Origin: Apostichopus japonicus
Taxonomy: Eukaryota; Echinodermata; Holothuroidea; Aspidochirotida; Stichopodidae
NCBI RefSeq assembly: GCF_037975245.1
Contig: NC_092576.1
Span: 23,539,111 to 23,603,110, forward strand
Length of the DNA stretch: 64,000 bases
Direction: 5' to 3'
Under the pieces are notes generated by a model. It saw nothing but the letters and a program-made list of their open reading frames with translations, had not been told where the DNA came from and ran no database searches. Positions 1-10,649 of the stretch are shown here, one piece after another (the first letter of the stretch is position 1; each line of letters opens with the position of its first letter). The position numbers and the translations under genes are program-made.

Positions 1-38
1 ACTCTTTCTTTTATTGCATTACTTGTTTCTCTTTTCAG

Positions 39-3013
39 GATGTATTGTATATCTTAGTGACAGATCAAGGCTTCCTGACTGCTTCTAATGTCGTCTGGGA
101 ATCACTTAGCAACGTAGAGGGCGACAGTCTCTTTTACGATGGGGCCTTCCAGCGATGTCTGCCAAATATCAAACCAGTTCTAGATGCAGCTTCACCGATG
201 AGTATGGAACAGCAGATTGATTCAGAGTGAGTCTAGGCCTCAGTTTAACTGTCTCCTTTCCTAGCTTTGTTTTCTTTTCATTTTGTCTTTGATTTTGTTC
301 TTTAAATCTTTCTTTTCTTTTTGTGTTTAATTTTCGTTCTTTAAATCTCGTTTACTCATTGGTCACAAATGTTTTACAAAGCTTGTGAGCATATTACTGT
401 ATGAAACTTAGAAATGGCCTGACATTATGGTCTTATCAGGATCCCCTCAGGCAGACTAAAATAGAAATAGAGAATACAACATAAATGAATAATCTCTATG
501 TGGTTGTACTGACAGTCACCAATCGCAGAAGCCCCAACCCATAGAAAAGCAGAATTCACTTTTTTCTTCATCGCATGGCACAGATTAAATAATAGTATTA
601 CCTTTCTTTAAAGCACCGCTTCCTGCATTGAATTTTGAAATGTCTGCCACGCCATAATTCCAATACAGTGCAGCTCTGCTTTAAACTTCAATTTTAAAAA
701 AGAATTATGAATGAAGCAGCTTGGACCCTTTAATTCAGCACGGGTGGTCGTGCTTGAACTTTCCCCCGTGTCTTTTTTTGTCTTTTCTAGTTTTGTCGGT
801 GTTTGCTTTTAGAACTTATCGAGAGTTGACAACTGTTTCCTTGATTCTTGTAATTGAAAGCGGAAAAAAAAGCCTTCAAGTATTACCATCTTCATGCCGC
901 GAAAGTGTCCATTAGCTATAGGTTGCATCCAAAAACCTGCCGTTTGTACTGAAAGGCAGGTTTTTTCCAGTTGGTAAGCTGAGTGATCAGTCCCATCTTG
1001 TCGCACCTTAGTTGAGCTGCCTTTATTCGTCTATTATGCAACTCATCACACAGCTAGTAGTCAAATCACTATCAGATCAAGGCAGACATGGCAAGGTGTG
1101 AACAAATCAACTCTTCCACACTCACCAGTCTGTTTGCAGGAGAGATAAAGTTTCAGTAAGTTGAGGTCAAGAGAGTTGAAGAATGCAACCTATTGTTAAT
1201 GGACTAATTCTTGTCATGTTCCTTTCTTTTACTCACCCTCTCTCCATCTCTCTCTTCATCTCTCATTAAATTACTTTTTTCAGTTTTCTGGTAGCATTGT
1301 CCATGCAGGAAGACCAACCCTCATCAAAGAGCCAGGCACCTCCTCAAGTAGAGCCATCTGATGACACAAACCTAACAGAGTAGGTTACCAGCCTCTGGTA
1401 TTATTCACTTAAAATGGATGACGTTAGGGGACACAATGAATTATGCTTTAATACGATGATAACAAATACTGCTATCAGTCAAGGGTTGTTTCCATATCTT
1501 CTTCAGTTGGTTGAGAAAAGAGCAATTAAAGATCTGAGGCTCATCATTTAAAACGGCTGGACTACTTAGTCTAACACACAGACTGTTAGGGTCAGTTCCC
1601 CAGATGCAACACAATATTTAGTTGGAAAACATCTGACAATCACAGCTATCAGTCAATGTTGGTTCCATATCTCTTTCAGTTGTTTTATAAAAGAGCAATT
1701 AAAGATCTGAGGCTCATTGTTAAAAATGGCTAGGCTGCTTAGTCTAACACACAGACTGTGAGGGTCAGTTTTCACCAGGTGTGGCTATATAAACTTACTT
1801 TGCTCCTCTCCTACCTGTCTCCACACGATTACTGCACTTTCGTCCATAGGTGTAATTAAAATGAAAAGTGAGAGGTTAAGGGAAACTTTCTTTTGTTTTT
1901 CGAGATGAGACCGTCAGTCAGGTCTCATTGAGTTCAGCGTGAGGTGATCAGCGGATTTGCTTTTGCTTTTCTCGCAGCCAAGAGTTGGCGATGAAGTTAC
2001 AAGAGGAAGAAGATCTGCAGGCGGCTAGAATGGTGCAGGAACAGGAGCAGGCTGCAGCTGCTGCAGGCGCCGACCAGCAGGCAGGTGCAGGAGGAGGAGG
2101 TGGAGGAGGAGGACAACAGAGGCAGGTAGATGACAGGCAAGCAAACGGTGCTGGTGGAGGGGGAGCAGGGGGACAGCCTCCTCAGCAACGACAAGGCCGG
2201 AGAGAACCAAGGGTAGGCAGGTTTCACTTAAAGTTTATAATTCCTTTACAGTGACCAGTGCTATGGTCAAGTGAATGCAGGCGGTGGCATTAGAAGGAAT
2301 GGAACCTAGCATCTGAGAGATCGTGGGTTCCATCCCTGAATGGTCAAAGTAGGCTGGGGGTTTTTTGCATCCAGGAGGAATCCACAGTTTTCCCATCTGA
2401 AATGGTCTTCCAAAATGTAAAATCAAAGGTCGTCACTGAGCTGAAACTGTAAATTGGATAGTCTGATTACCTGAAGTGTAAGCTACTCCCACATGCACGT
2501 GTTGTAGCTTTTGGTATTTCTAGTGTCCTTGAGGTTAGTACTGAGAATGACCTTTGACATGAAACAATATGGACGGGAATAAATATGGTAGGATTGGCTG
2601 TGAATCGAACAGAACCACACAGTTGTTACTTTTGGTATTCCTGCAATACCTGAGAGTGGCAGGGAACAGAGGGTAACTTTTGACAGGATACATTTTGGAC
2701 AGGAAGTTCTGCTAGGAACCAAAAGGTGACCGTGAACCGTTGCTATCCACTTTTCATACTTATATTTTAATTTTCTTCCTGGTTGTAGCTGTTTTATGTC
2801 ATCATTTTTGTAGTGATTCAAAGGGACCCCCAAGAAACGTCAACTTCCGAATAGAACAGACTGAATGTTAGTGTTGAAATGTGACAACATGCAACAAGCT
2901 AATCCTGAACAAACAAAAAAAAGACTGACTCTGATCTTATATTGACGTTGAAACGATGTAATTTCAATGTTTCCATATCTTCATTACAGGACAAGTCATG
3001 TACCATCCTTTAG
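39..3013 (+). CDS. MINDY1/2: MINDY-1/2 deubiquitinase, 3' part of gene (last four coding exons)
   Basis: Partial gene; its 5' exons lie before the window. My exons are 39-226, 1284-1379, 1978-2212 and 2990-3013 (stop TAG 3011-3013). Every junction is GT-AG and the phases agree. The first exon carries the family-diagnostic LVTDQGFL and VVWESL motifs, which form the end of the MINDY catalytic domain. The second continues with a DFLVALSMQ stretch, and the third has a motif-interacting-with-ubiquitin (LAMKLQEEEDLQAARM) followed by an Ala/Gln/Gly-rich low-complexity tail. The last exon adds DKSCTIL, a Cys-X-X-Leu box as in vertebrate MINDY-1/2. Known for the family: cysteine proteases that trim K48-linked ubiquitin chains; the catalytic Cys lies upstream of this window. 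Inference: the C-terminal box is prenylated and targets membranes. The assignment is strong; whether it is MINDY1 or MINDY2 cannot be decided because invertebrates usually have one co-orthologue. Confidence 0.9.
893..1218 (+). mobile_element. MITE family A, copy 1 (in MINDY intron 1)
   Basis: About 326 bp. Both ends start with CATG and share an imperfect terminal inverted repeat of about 36 bp, whose core is GTCCATTA..ATAGGTTGCAT. A near-full-length copy lies inverted at 4714-5027 and another at 46135-46423. The interior has a small hairpin (AACCTGCCG..AGGCAGGTT) and no coding capacity, so it is a non-autonomous DNA element. No clear target duplication is visible and the superfamily is unknown. 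Confidence 0.8.
1471..1770 (+). repeat. Tandem duplication of about 127 bp in MINDY intron 2
   Basis: Copies at about 1471-1597 and 1644-1770 share long identical blocks such as AGAGCAATTAAAGATCTGAG and GTCTAACACACAGACTGT. A 46-bp non-repeated spacer separates them. They lie wholly inside the intron and do not touch splice sites. Confidence 0.85.
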
Positions 3014-3144
3014 CAGCACCATCCCACTGTACGGATAAAAACACAGATTTGCTGGCGGCTTTGTTACTGGTGATGTTCATCTCTCTGTTGTGGAGGTCTA
3101 CGATGGTGATGATGCCGATAGCAGACTTGTAGTTAGAGTACAAC

Positions 3145-3690
3145 ACAGCATGTTTAGGAGTACAATGGCATGAGTACCAGTACAATGGCATGAGTACCAG
3201 CACAATGGCATGAGTACCAGTACAATGGCATGAGTACCAGTACAACGGCATGAGTACCAGTACAACGGCATGAGTACTGGTACAATGACATGAGTACCAG
3301 TACAATGGCATGAGTACTAGTACAATGGCATGAGTACCAGTACAATGGCATGAGTACCAGTACAATGGCATGAGTACCAGTACAACGGCATGAGTACTGG
3401 TACAATGACATGAGTACCAGTACAATGGCATGAGTACCAGTACAATGGCATGAGTACCAGTACAATGACATGAGTACCAGTACAATGGCATGAGCACCAT
3501 TACAATGACATAAGTACTGTACCAGTACAATGGCATGAGTACCAGTACAATGGCATGAGTACCAGTACAATGGCATGAGTACCAGTACAATGACATGAGT
3601 ACCAGTAAAATGGCATTAGTACTAGTACAATGGCATGAGTACCAGTACAATGGCATGAGTACCAGTACAATGGCATGAGTACCAGTACAT
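3145..3690 (+). repeat. 20-bp minisatellite in MINDY 3' UTR
   Basis: About 27 head-to-tail copies of a 20-bp unit, TGAGTACCAGTACAATGGCA, with single-base variants (ACGG, ATGACA, ACTAG, ACTGG). It begins about 130 bases after the MINDY stop and lies before the likely poly(A) signal at 4176, so it should be transcribed in the MINDY 3' UTR. Because 20 is not a multiple of 3, the reverse strand is open in several frames with a 20-residue period. Those ORFs are repeat artefacts. Confidence 0.95.
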
Positions 3691-4175
3691 GTAAACGTCC
3701 TCTTGGTATGAGTACAACTAGATGTAAAACGGTCTCAACACAAGTACTCAATCTTGCTTCTAATTTTGTCTACACTAGATTTCCAAAATGCTTCCTAGTA
3801 CAAGTATGAAATCCAAATCCATTAAGACCAGAGGGGTACACTCAAATATGCTAGAATATGAGTACAGACTCTCACTATAAGTCTAGCTGTGAGTGCCTGT
3901 CTGGCATAAAACACTGAAGCCAAGGGAAGTTTCAGGAACATTTTTCAGTTTGTTGATCGTTACCCTACTAGTAGGCCTAGTTACAAACGTTAATTCTATC
4001 TTGTCATTGATAGGGAAGCCGTATTCAATACAGAAATGTTATCAGTGGAGTAGAATTCAGGGTTGGGGTATTCAACTTCCAATGAATTGGTGTTTTTTTT
4101 TCTGTCTCTTTGTGCACTATTAATTTGAAAGATGTGATGTCATAACCAACTTTGGTGCCTTTCTGTTTATAAAAT

Positions 4176-4181
4176 AATAAA
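4176..4181 (+). terminator. Candidate MINDY poly(A) signal
   Basis: AATAAA about 1.16 kb after the MINDY stop, followed within 20-60 bases by an A-run and a GT-rich stretch (TAGTTTGACATTGTGGTG) that could be the downstream element. It is the best-placed signal I see after the minisatellite. The cleavage site is not proven. Confidence 0.5.
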
Positions 4182-4285
4182 TGTCTTTTATTGTCAGAAA
4201 AAAAAAACTTGAAAAGAAAAATAGTAGTTTGACATTGTGGTGCCCACCCCCCTCCCCAAAGGAAATATATTATACATATGTATAT

Positions 4286-4296
4286 ATAAATATATA

Positions 4297-4360
<64 letters not shown>

Positions 4361-4362
4361 GA
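4286..4362. repeat. (TA)n microsatellite
   Basis: About 75 bases of almost pure TA dinucleotides. The long open frames on both strands here come from the repeat. Confidence 0.95.
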
Positions 4363-4713
4363 CAGAAATATGTATAAACATCTATTCTCTAGTTTCTGGC
4401 CTGCACTAACCCTTACACCTTGCTTGCAAAGTTTCTATCATTGAAGGCTTTATAGAAATGTGTTCGTGTTTGAAACTGTTGTCGTCATTTTATCTTAAAC
4501 GTGCTTCTCGAGACTAAGCCAACCGACCACTGCTTGCATAAAACTAAATCAAACCCCTAGTACTTCTGTAATGAATATGCATAAGCTGGAGCATTCCTCC
4601 CTGCATATCCTCCAGAAGGCATCTTGTCGGAATCATTGATGCGATGTAGCCTGATTCTCATCACTGTCACATGATTGTTCTAAGCAACATCTTGGGTGAG
4701 TTTTGAGGTTCTT

Positions 4714-5027
4714 CATGACGAGAATTAGTCCATTAACCATAGGTTGCATTTTTCAGCTCGCTTGACCTCAACTTACTGAAACTTTATCTCCTACAAACAG
4801 ACTAGGATTGGTTTATTTGTTCACACCTTGCCATGTCTGCCTTGAACTGAACATGATTTGGCTACTCGCTGTGTGATGAGTTGCATAATAGAGGAAAAGG
4901 CAGCTCAACTAAAGTGCAAAAAGATGGGACTGATCACTCAGCTAACCAACTGGAAAAAACCTGCCGTTCAGTACAAACGGCGGGTTTTTGGATGCAACCT
5001 ATAGCTAATGGACACTTTTGTTGCATG
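4714..5027 (-). mobile_element. MITE family A, copy 2 (inverted)
   Basis: About 314 bp. It is the reverse complement of the copy at 893-1218 over its whole length, including both CATG-headed terminal inverted repeats and the internal hairpin. The flanks TTCTT and TTCTC could be a degraded 5-bp target duplication. It lies downstream of the MINDY poly(A) signal, so the two copies form a large inverted pair around the 3' half of the gene. Confidence 0.8.
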
Positions 5028-7260
5028 TTCTCGGTAGCTTCAATGTCATGATGGTATGTAGATTGGTCACAGAGGATTATAGACAAGGTAGATTAATAAC
5101 CCACTTTAAATTGTGATAATATTGTAGGAAGTTCTACAGTCCAAGTGTGCTTTCTTTATTAGTAAAGGCTGAAAAGCCTTGGTTTTCTTTTTTTACCTTC
5201 TCAGTGCTAGCTGCTTATGTACAGTACGTTGTATTCTCGAAATGACCTTTGACATTATCCTTTTAATCTCATTTAGCTTAATTCAAAATGTCTGCTATTT
5301 GTCATGGAGACGACAGCACTTATTATTAACTTCATCTTTACTTCCTACCTTTTTGTTGGGGGAGGGGGAAGGGAGGGGCATGAGGCAAGCCTCATTGGCA
5401 TTTGTAGTTTACATCGAAATAAAGTCTTTTATGAAACTACTGTAGACGGAGAGAATAACAATGTCAATTTTGTGGCAAAGCCCAGCGAAGTATTTCATGA
5501 CCAGATTTTGAATTTGGTTTATAAAATTCTGGCAATTCTCTCAAAAATGACCAACTATTAAGATTACAATGTTTATGAAAGTAAGACTTGCCCGCCAATG
5601 GTTGTTGCCACAAAGTTGAATAATACTTCATTTGTTGTTTCCTTTCACGACAACATACAAAGTATAAAACAATCAGTTTAACAAACATCATGTTAACAGA
5701 ACATGTCGTGAGAAAGGGAAGTATGCTCAAAGGTCCTGGTGGGCTTGACGGGAGCACACTCTCCGAAGGTAACGGAACCAGAAGAAATACATACATTACC
5801 TCACGACTGATCAGTGTCAAGTGATACAGTTAGGACCTAGGCTAGGCTAAGCTTTGTGTATGTAAGTGAAAAGTTTAGGACCTAGGCTAAGCTTTGTGTG
5901 TGTAAGTGTATGGTATGTTAGGATATGGAAAGCCTATCCATTTTTGGACTGTAAAGTCACTCCAACTCTCAGCAACTTTTCAGATTGCAATGTTTACTAT
6001 TCCTTATTTCAACTGTCAGTGGCATCTCTGCATATAAGAAAAGCTACCAAATTCAATCTGTACCGATTTGACAATACTTTGTATGTTTGTTAAAAACTAT
6101 AATTTCTGCTAGCTATCGTCCATGTAGCTATAAGATACAAGTTTAGCTGGTTACACTGGAATTAGATTTTTTACATTGCAGAACCGATGTAGGTCAATTT
6201 ATGGCATGTGAAGGACAGACATCTGCTAGACTCTGTAGTCCAGCCGTTTTGACTAATTAAACCCAAAATGTCAAGGTTTTAATAACTCTCGGTAAACTCA
6301 CCTTTGTGCTGTAATTGTATTAATTTACTTGTGTTTTATGAATAATTAATGTGGTCCAAGCAGAACATATAATAATAATATTTCCAAACTATTAATGTGC
6401 ACTAACAAAAACGTTCTGCCAATAATTGGACCATAGGTCCAGTGTATATACATATTTATATCAATATTTAATGTGGTACAGTCTAAACAGCCGATGGGAA
6501 AACTTTATAGCCTGGTGTTTTTGGCTGGCGATGTTGTAATCTTTAAATGTATGGCTAATATTTCCAAACTGATGCATGCTATATAGTGAACTTTGCAACC
6601 ATGAATGGACCTTGTATTTTATATATTTTATTCATATGGTTCTATCTGAACAGACAAAATTGTATCTGTTATTGAAAAACTGGTGCATGCTATTAAAAGG
6701 AAAGGGTCATCATATTCTTGTTACATGTTGATATAATTTGTTAGTGCGGCCCAAATTTGAACTGTAGACAAGTTTATGCCGTGGTTTTAATAGTTTTGAC
6801 TCAAATCTCGTAAAAAGTTGCATATTATTTATAAACACTCTCCCATGGTGGAAGCTTTTAGTGAAATGTTCTTGCATAATCCAAGTTTGCCTTGCAACGA
6901 GTAGTGTCTTATAAGGTAGTCGGGCTCTATGATAATGATTGTCAAATGTATGCGTGCACTCGTTTGAAATTACAAATATCTCATTTTTTGTGATGATTTG
7001 CCCAACAATTTGTGCAGGACTTTGATTCAGTTTTAAGTAACAGGATAACAAAACAGGAAAAAAAAATCAAATCACAGAAATTGTTCTTGCAGGGAAGACA
7101 TTTTGCTCTCTACACAGAAATTCTCCAAGTTAATCGCAGTTTATAAGTCTCGGAAAGGTGGAGGACTTTGTATGTGAAATGCATATATAAACAAAAATTC
7201 CGATGAAGACAAAAAAAAAATTTAAAAACAGAATTATAAAATTTCAAGATGTGAAATATC
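5028..7260. other. Intergenic, no gene recognised
   Basis: AT-rich DNA with only short unconvincing open frames. Near 5824-5905 there is a direct repeat of TTAGGACCTAGGCTA..AGCTTTGTGT. Around 6355-6690 the phrases AATATTTCCAAACT and GATGCATGCTAT recur loosely. Confidence 0.6.
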
Positions 7261-7264
7261 ATGT

Positions 7265-7520
7265 GGAGTGTTAGCGTGGAGTGTTAGCGTGGAGTGTTAG
7301 CTCAGTGGTTAACGCCGGTGCCTTTCAATCATAAGGTCTCCAGTTCGAGTTACTCCAAGATTAATGTATGTCGTCCAGTTACAGAGTTATTGACAATTCA
7401 TAATCATGGACGTTAAATATGAATGTCAGAGACTGACTTCGGTCGGCTTGTGGCTTTGATAAAGCCAATGAGGCTTCTTTGCGAGTTCCTGCTTGCAGGA
7501 GGATCTAAATTACATACAAT
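7265..7520 (+). mobile_element. tRNA-derived SINE
   Basis: A tRNA-like head starts near 7292 with an A-box-like TTAGCTCAGTGGTTAACGC and, about 35 bases on, a degenerate B-box (CCAGTTCGAGTTACTCC). About 150 bases of unrelated body follow, including a GTTCCTGCTTGCAGGA hairpin and a short ATTACATACAATACA-type tail. Immediately 5' a 14-bp unit (GTGGAGTGTTAGC) is repeated three times. It is too long and too degenerate in its arms to be a functional tRNA gene. Confidence 0.6.
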
Positions 7521-7529
7521 ACATGTGTG

Positions 7530-10330
7530 GGGGATACATGCATTTATTGTTACAATGTTGCTGTAGGCTTGATTTTGATAATTTCAGTTCTAAAATGTCA
7601 TGACTTCTTCTGTCCCAACTGAACACAAGCTGACTCTTATTGACCGACCGTTTGTGAATGTTGTGTAAGACTCATGGTCATACTTACTGAAAAACTAGTG
7701 ATTGCACACAACAACCGCTTTCTGTAACAGACACTTGCTCATTTAATTGACTTGTAAAATTACTTTTTAATTATAGGTATCATTTGCCTTTTTTTTTTTT
7801 TTCGATGGGCGGGGGGGGGTGGTTAACTTAATATTCATACTCCAATTCCATAACAAAGCAGTTCGTTTATTCTTAACATGTTTAGTTTAAACTGGAATAA
7901 ATGAAAAAAGTGGCTGTTTATTACTGTTTAACCTGATATCTTGTTGTATGTAGTTTGTACTTGATCGGGCTATCCAGGTAGGAGTCATATACTTTTGTAA
8001 CTGACCCTACACCGCACCACCCCCCCCGGCTTCCCCTCCCCTTGCCACCCATTCGAGTTTGTTTCTTCATAAGGAGGGGGAATTCTGTGCGGCACTATCA
8101 AAAGTTATTTATGCTCAAGGTTTAAGATGAAAGAAATTAATAAATGTATCTTTATCATTGTGTATTATAACCACCGCTGTTCAGCCGTACATACGTGTTG
8201 TATTCATTCAGTGTAGTCATCTAAAAGTTTGACGATAATTACATTTTTTGTCAAATTCTTTTTTCTTTCTTTTTTTACTATTTATATTTCTACCAGTTTC
8301 TTGGTCTTATCTAGATGTCAGTAAATTGATAATATTATTTTATATTATGTCAGTTTCCTTCTCGCTCTTTGTCAGAAAGTAAAGTTTTCCTTGAATATAA
8401 TATTACGTGCATGTCCTAAGTTGACATTACAAGAGATGGATCTGGAAAAAAAAAAAATTAAAACTCTTTTCTTTTCTTTTTTTCTCTTCATATGGTTTGA
8501 ACTCACCTGCCAAAGGTCAAAGCCTGAAAACTTTGTGAACACGATAAACTCTAAAAGTACATCTTTGCTGAACTTCATACATGTATGGTATGCAGATTCA
8601 GCTTGTTGAAATTGATGGAGGTCAAAGGTCACATAAGGTCAACAGGCCTCAAAGTCTGAGAACCTTTTAAACATGATAACTTTAAATTAAAGCTACAATT
8701 TAATCTGTGAATTCTCGAATGCAATGATTTTCTTTTGTTGAAAATAGTTTGGTCAAATTCAGTTCAGTTTTGTTCTGTGAAGGGGCTCTACGGGTCTTGA
8801 ACGAAACATACCTGGCATCCAGGTAATGAAATCTGCTTCAGAGTTCATACTCTTGCTTTAAACGTGCACTCCAACCGCTTATCAGGGTTTCTCCCTCTGA
8901 GCTTCAAGGGGTCAACAGGTTATCTCAAATGGATGCAAACTAGCTGAAGGGGTTATCTCAGATGGTGGAAAACTTTGGCATTTTCTCAAAAATATTCCAC
9001 AGTGTATAAACAATGTCATGTAATGCCCCAAAAAACTATTTAAAAGGATTTGCTATTACAAACTTGGTAAAATTACTCTATATTTCACATAGGAAGACTG
9101 TTCTTTTCTGGATTTTGAAACATTTTGGTCTAAAATTCTAGACTGTAAAATCCCTACCAGTGAATGACATGGTTGTGGGTACAATGGATTTCTACAAAAC
9201 TATTTCTGGTTCTCACTCAATACTTGGACAAATCTAACTCACTTGCTCTACATTAGTCAGATAGGTACCGTATTTTAAATTTGGGGCAAACTGTGGGCAA
9301 GAATTCACAAAGCTAAACTTAAAGGCATTGAAGACTCGCCCCAAACCGCGTGCCGCGCTCTGAAAAAGTTAACTTTCCGTTGCTTGCAAGTGAAGTTTAC
9401 TTATTGTCACTACAAAATGCAGACAGTAATGAAACGTGATACCTTGTTAACTTTTATCTAGACCTGAGATGTCCATCGCGGCTATGTACACTGTGTTGTG
9501 GGTATTGACCGTAGCTGTTTGTATTGACTGTACACTATGTCTAATTACTCGACGGCAGCAAGCTCTGTGTGTATTTTCTGGGATCCATGGTGGTGTCAAA
9601 CACTTCTGTTACACCTCATTCAAAACTAGGTCAGATTACCGGCATGAGACGTTTCTTTCTACGCAAGTCTTCACACCCTTTAACTAGCTCTGATGATTTG
9701 TGCTTTAATGTTGAAGAGGATGAAAATAAACTATTGATGGTTTAAAAAATCTGGAGGCTTGGAGCTGATTTGAGGCATTTTTGGAACTTAGTTCAACTTT
9801 GTGAAACAGGAAAAATTCTTCAGCGAAGGTTGGCAGATGGGTTTGGCTGGAGTACTATACATTATTCAACCTCTTAACCGTCCATAATGGCAAACATGAA
9901 ATCTGCTATGATGGAGCCATCAGCTAGCTATCATACATAGGTAGGAATATTTCATCTGCAAACTCTAAGTACGCGCTAGCGAACTCAGAAAGCGACAGAC
10001 ATTTGTCGATGGAACGATGAATTGTGGCACAGACAACTACGTGGAATAAGAAAGGGTAAGATATGGAATAGTGGTTTCCATAGCGACACAAAACAAGAAA
10101 TGGCGAACAAGGCAATTTGGTAGGGTTCAATTTTCTATAAATACACGTTTTATTTCTCACTCAAAAGATCTTATGTACAGTTTTATCATACAATTTGTGC
10201 AGCATTGATTCTGGCCCGTAACCGACATCTACAGCCATGACATCATCAATGATATCATCAATGACGGTAACAGATACAATGTATGAACAAACCCACACAC
10301 AGTGGCAGGAAAATAATTATTGGAAAGGAA
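7530..10330. other. Intergenic, no gene recognised
   Basis: No open frame with family resemblance. Homopolymer T and G runs occur at about 7790-7820, and C/G-rich patches near 8015-8090. Confidence 0.55.
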
Positions 10331-10349
10331 CACACCGCCCCATCCCCCC

Positions 10350-10638
10350 CCCTAGTAACTGAATGGTATGGTCATAATCCTGCAGTCCCCCCATAAGCAA
10401 CTTAATGGTATGGTCATAATCCTGCAGTCCCATCACCCTAGCAACTGAATGGTATGTTCATAATCCTGCAGTCCCCCCATAGCAACTTAATGGTATGGTC
10501 ATAATCATGCAGTCCCATCACCCTAGCAACTGAATGGTATGATCATAATCATGCATTCCCCCCTAGCAAGTTAACGGTATGTTCATAATCCTGCAGTCCC
10601 ATCACCCTAGCAACTGAATGGTATGTTCATAATCATGC
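10350..10638 (+). repeat. Minisatellite, about 50/100-bp higher-order unit
   Basis: Six alternating units carry the core CTGAATGGTATGGTCATAATC or its CTTAATGG variant, then CTGCAGTCCC, with spacers of either a C-run or CATCACCCTAGCAA. The alternation gives a dimeric higher-order repeat of about 100 bp. Confidence 0.85.
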
Positions 10639-10649
10639 AAAAAAAAGTT

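Noticed and set aside
3145-3690. CRISPR-like direct repeats
   Set aside because: Units are contiguous 20-mers without spacers, in animal DNA; it is a minisatellite.
2964-3751. Minus-strand open frames up to 230 codons
   Set aside because: They only translate the 20-bp minisatellite, with a 20-residue period and no other evidence.
5179-5561. Overlapping plus-strand open frames of 85-88 codons
   Set aside because: Different frames of the same AT-rich sequence, no conserved motif or splice structure.
7292-7365. Functional tRNA gene
   Set aside because: A- and B-box-like words exist, but acceptor and D arms do not pair well and a SINE body follows.
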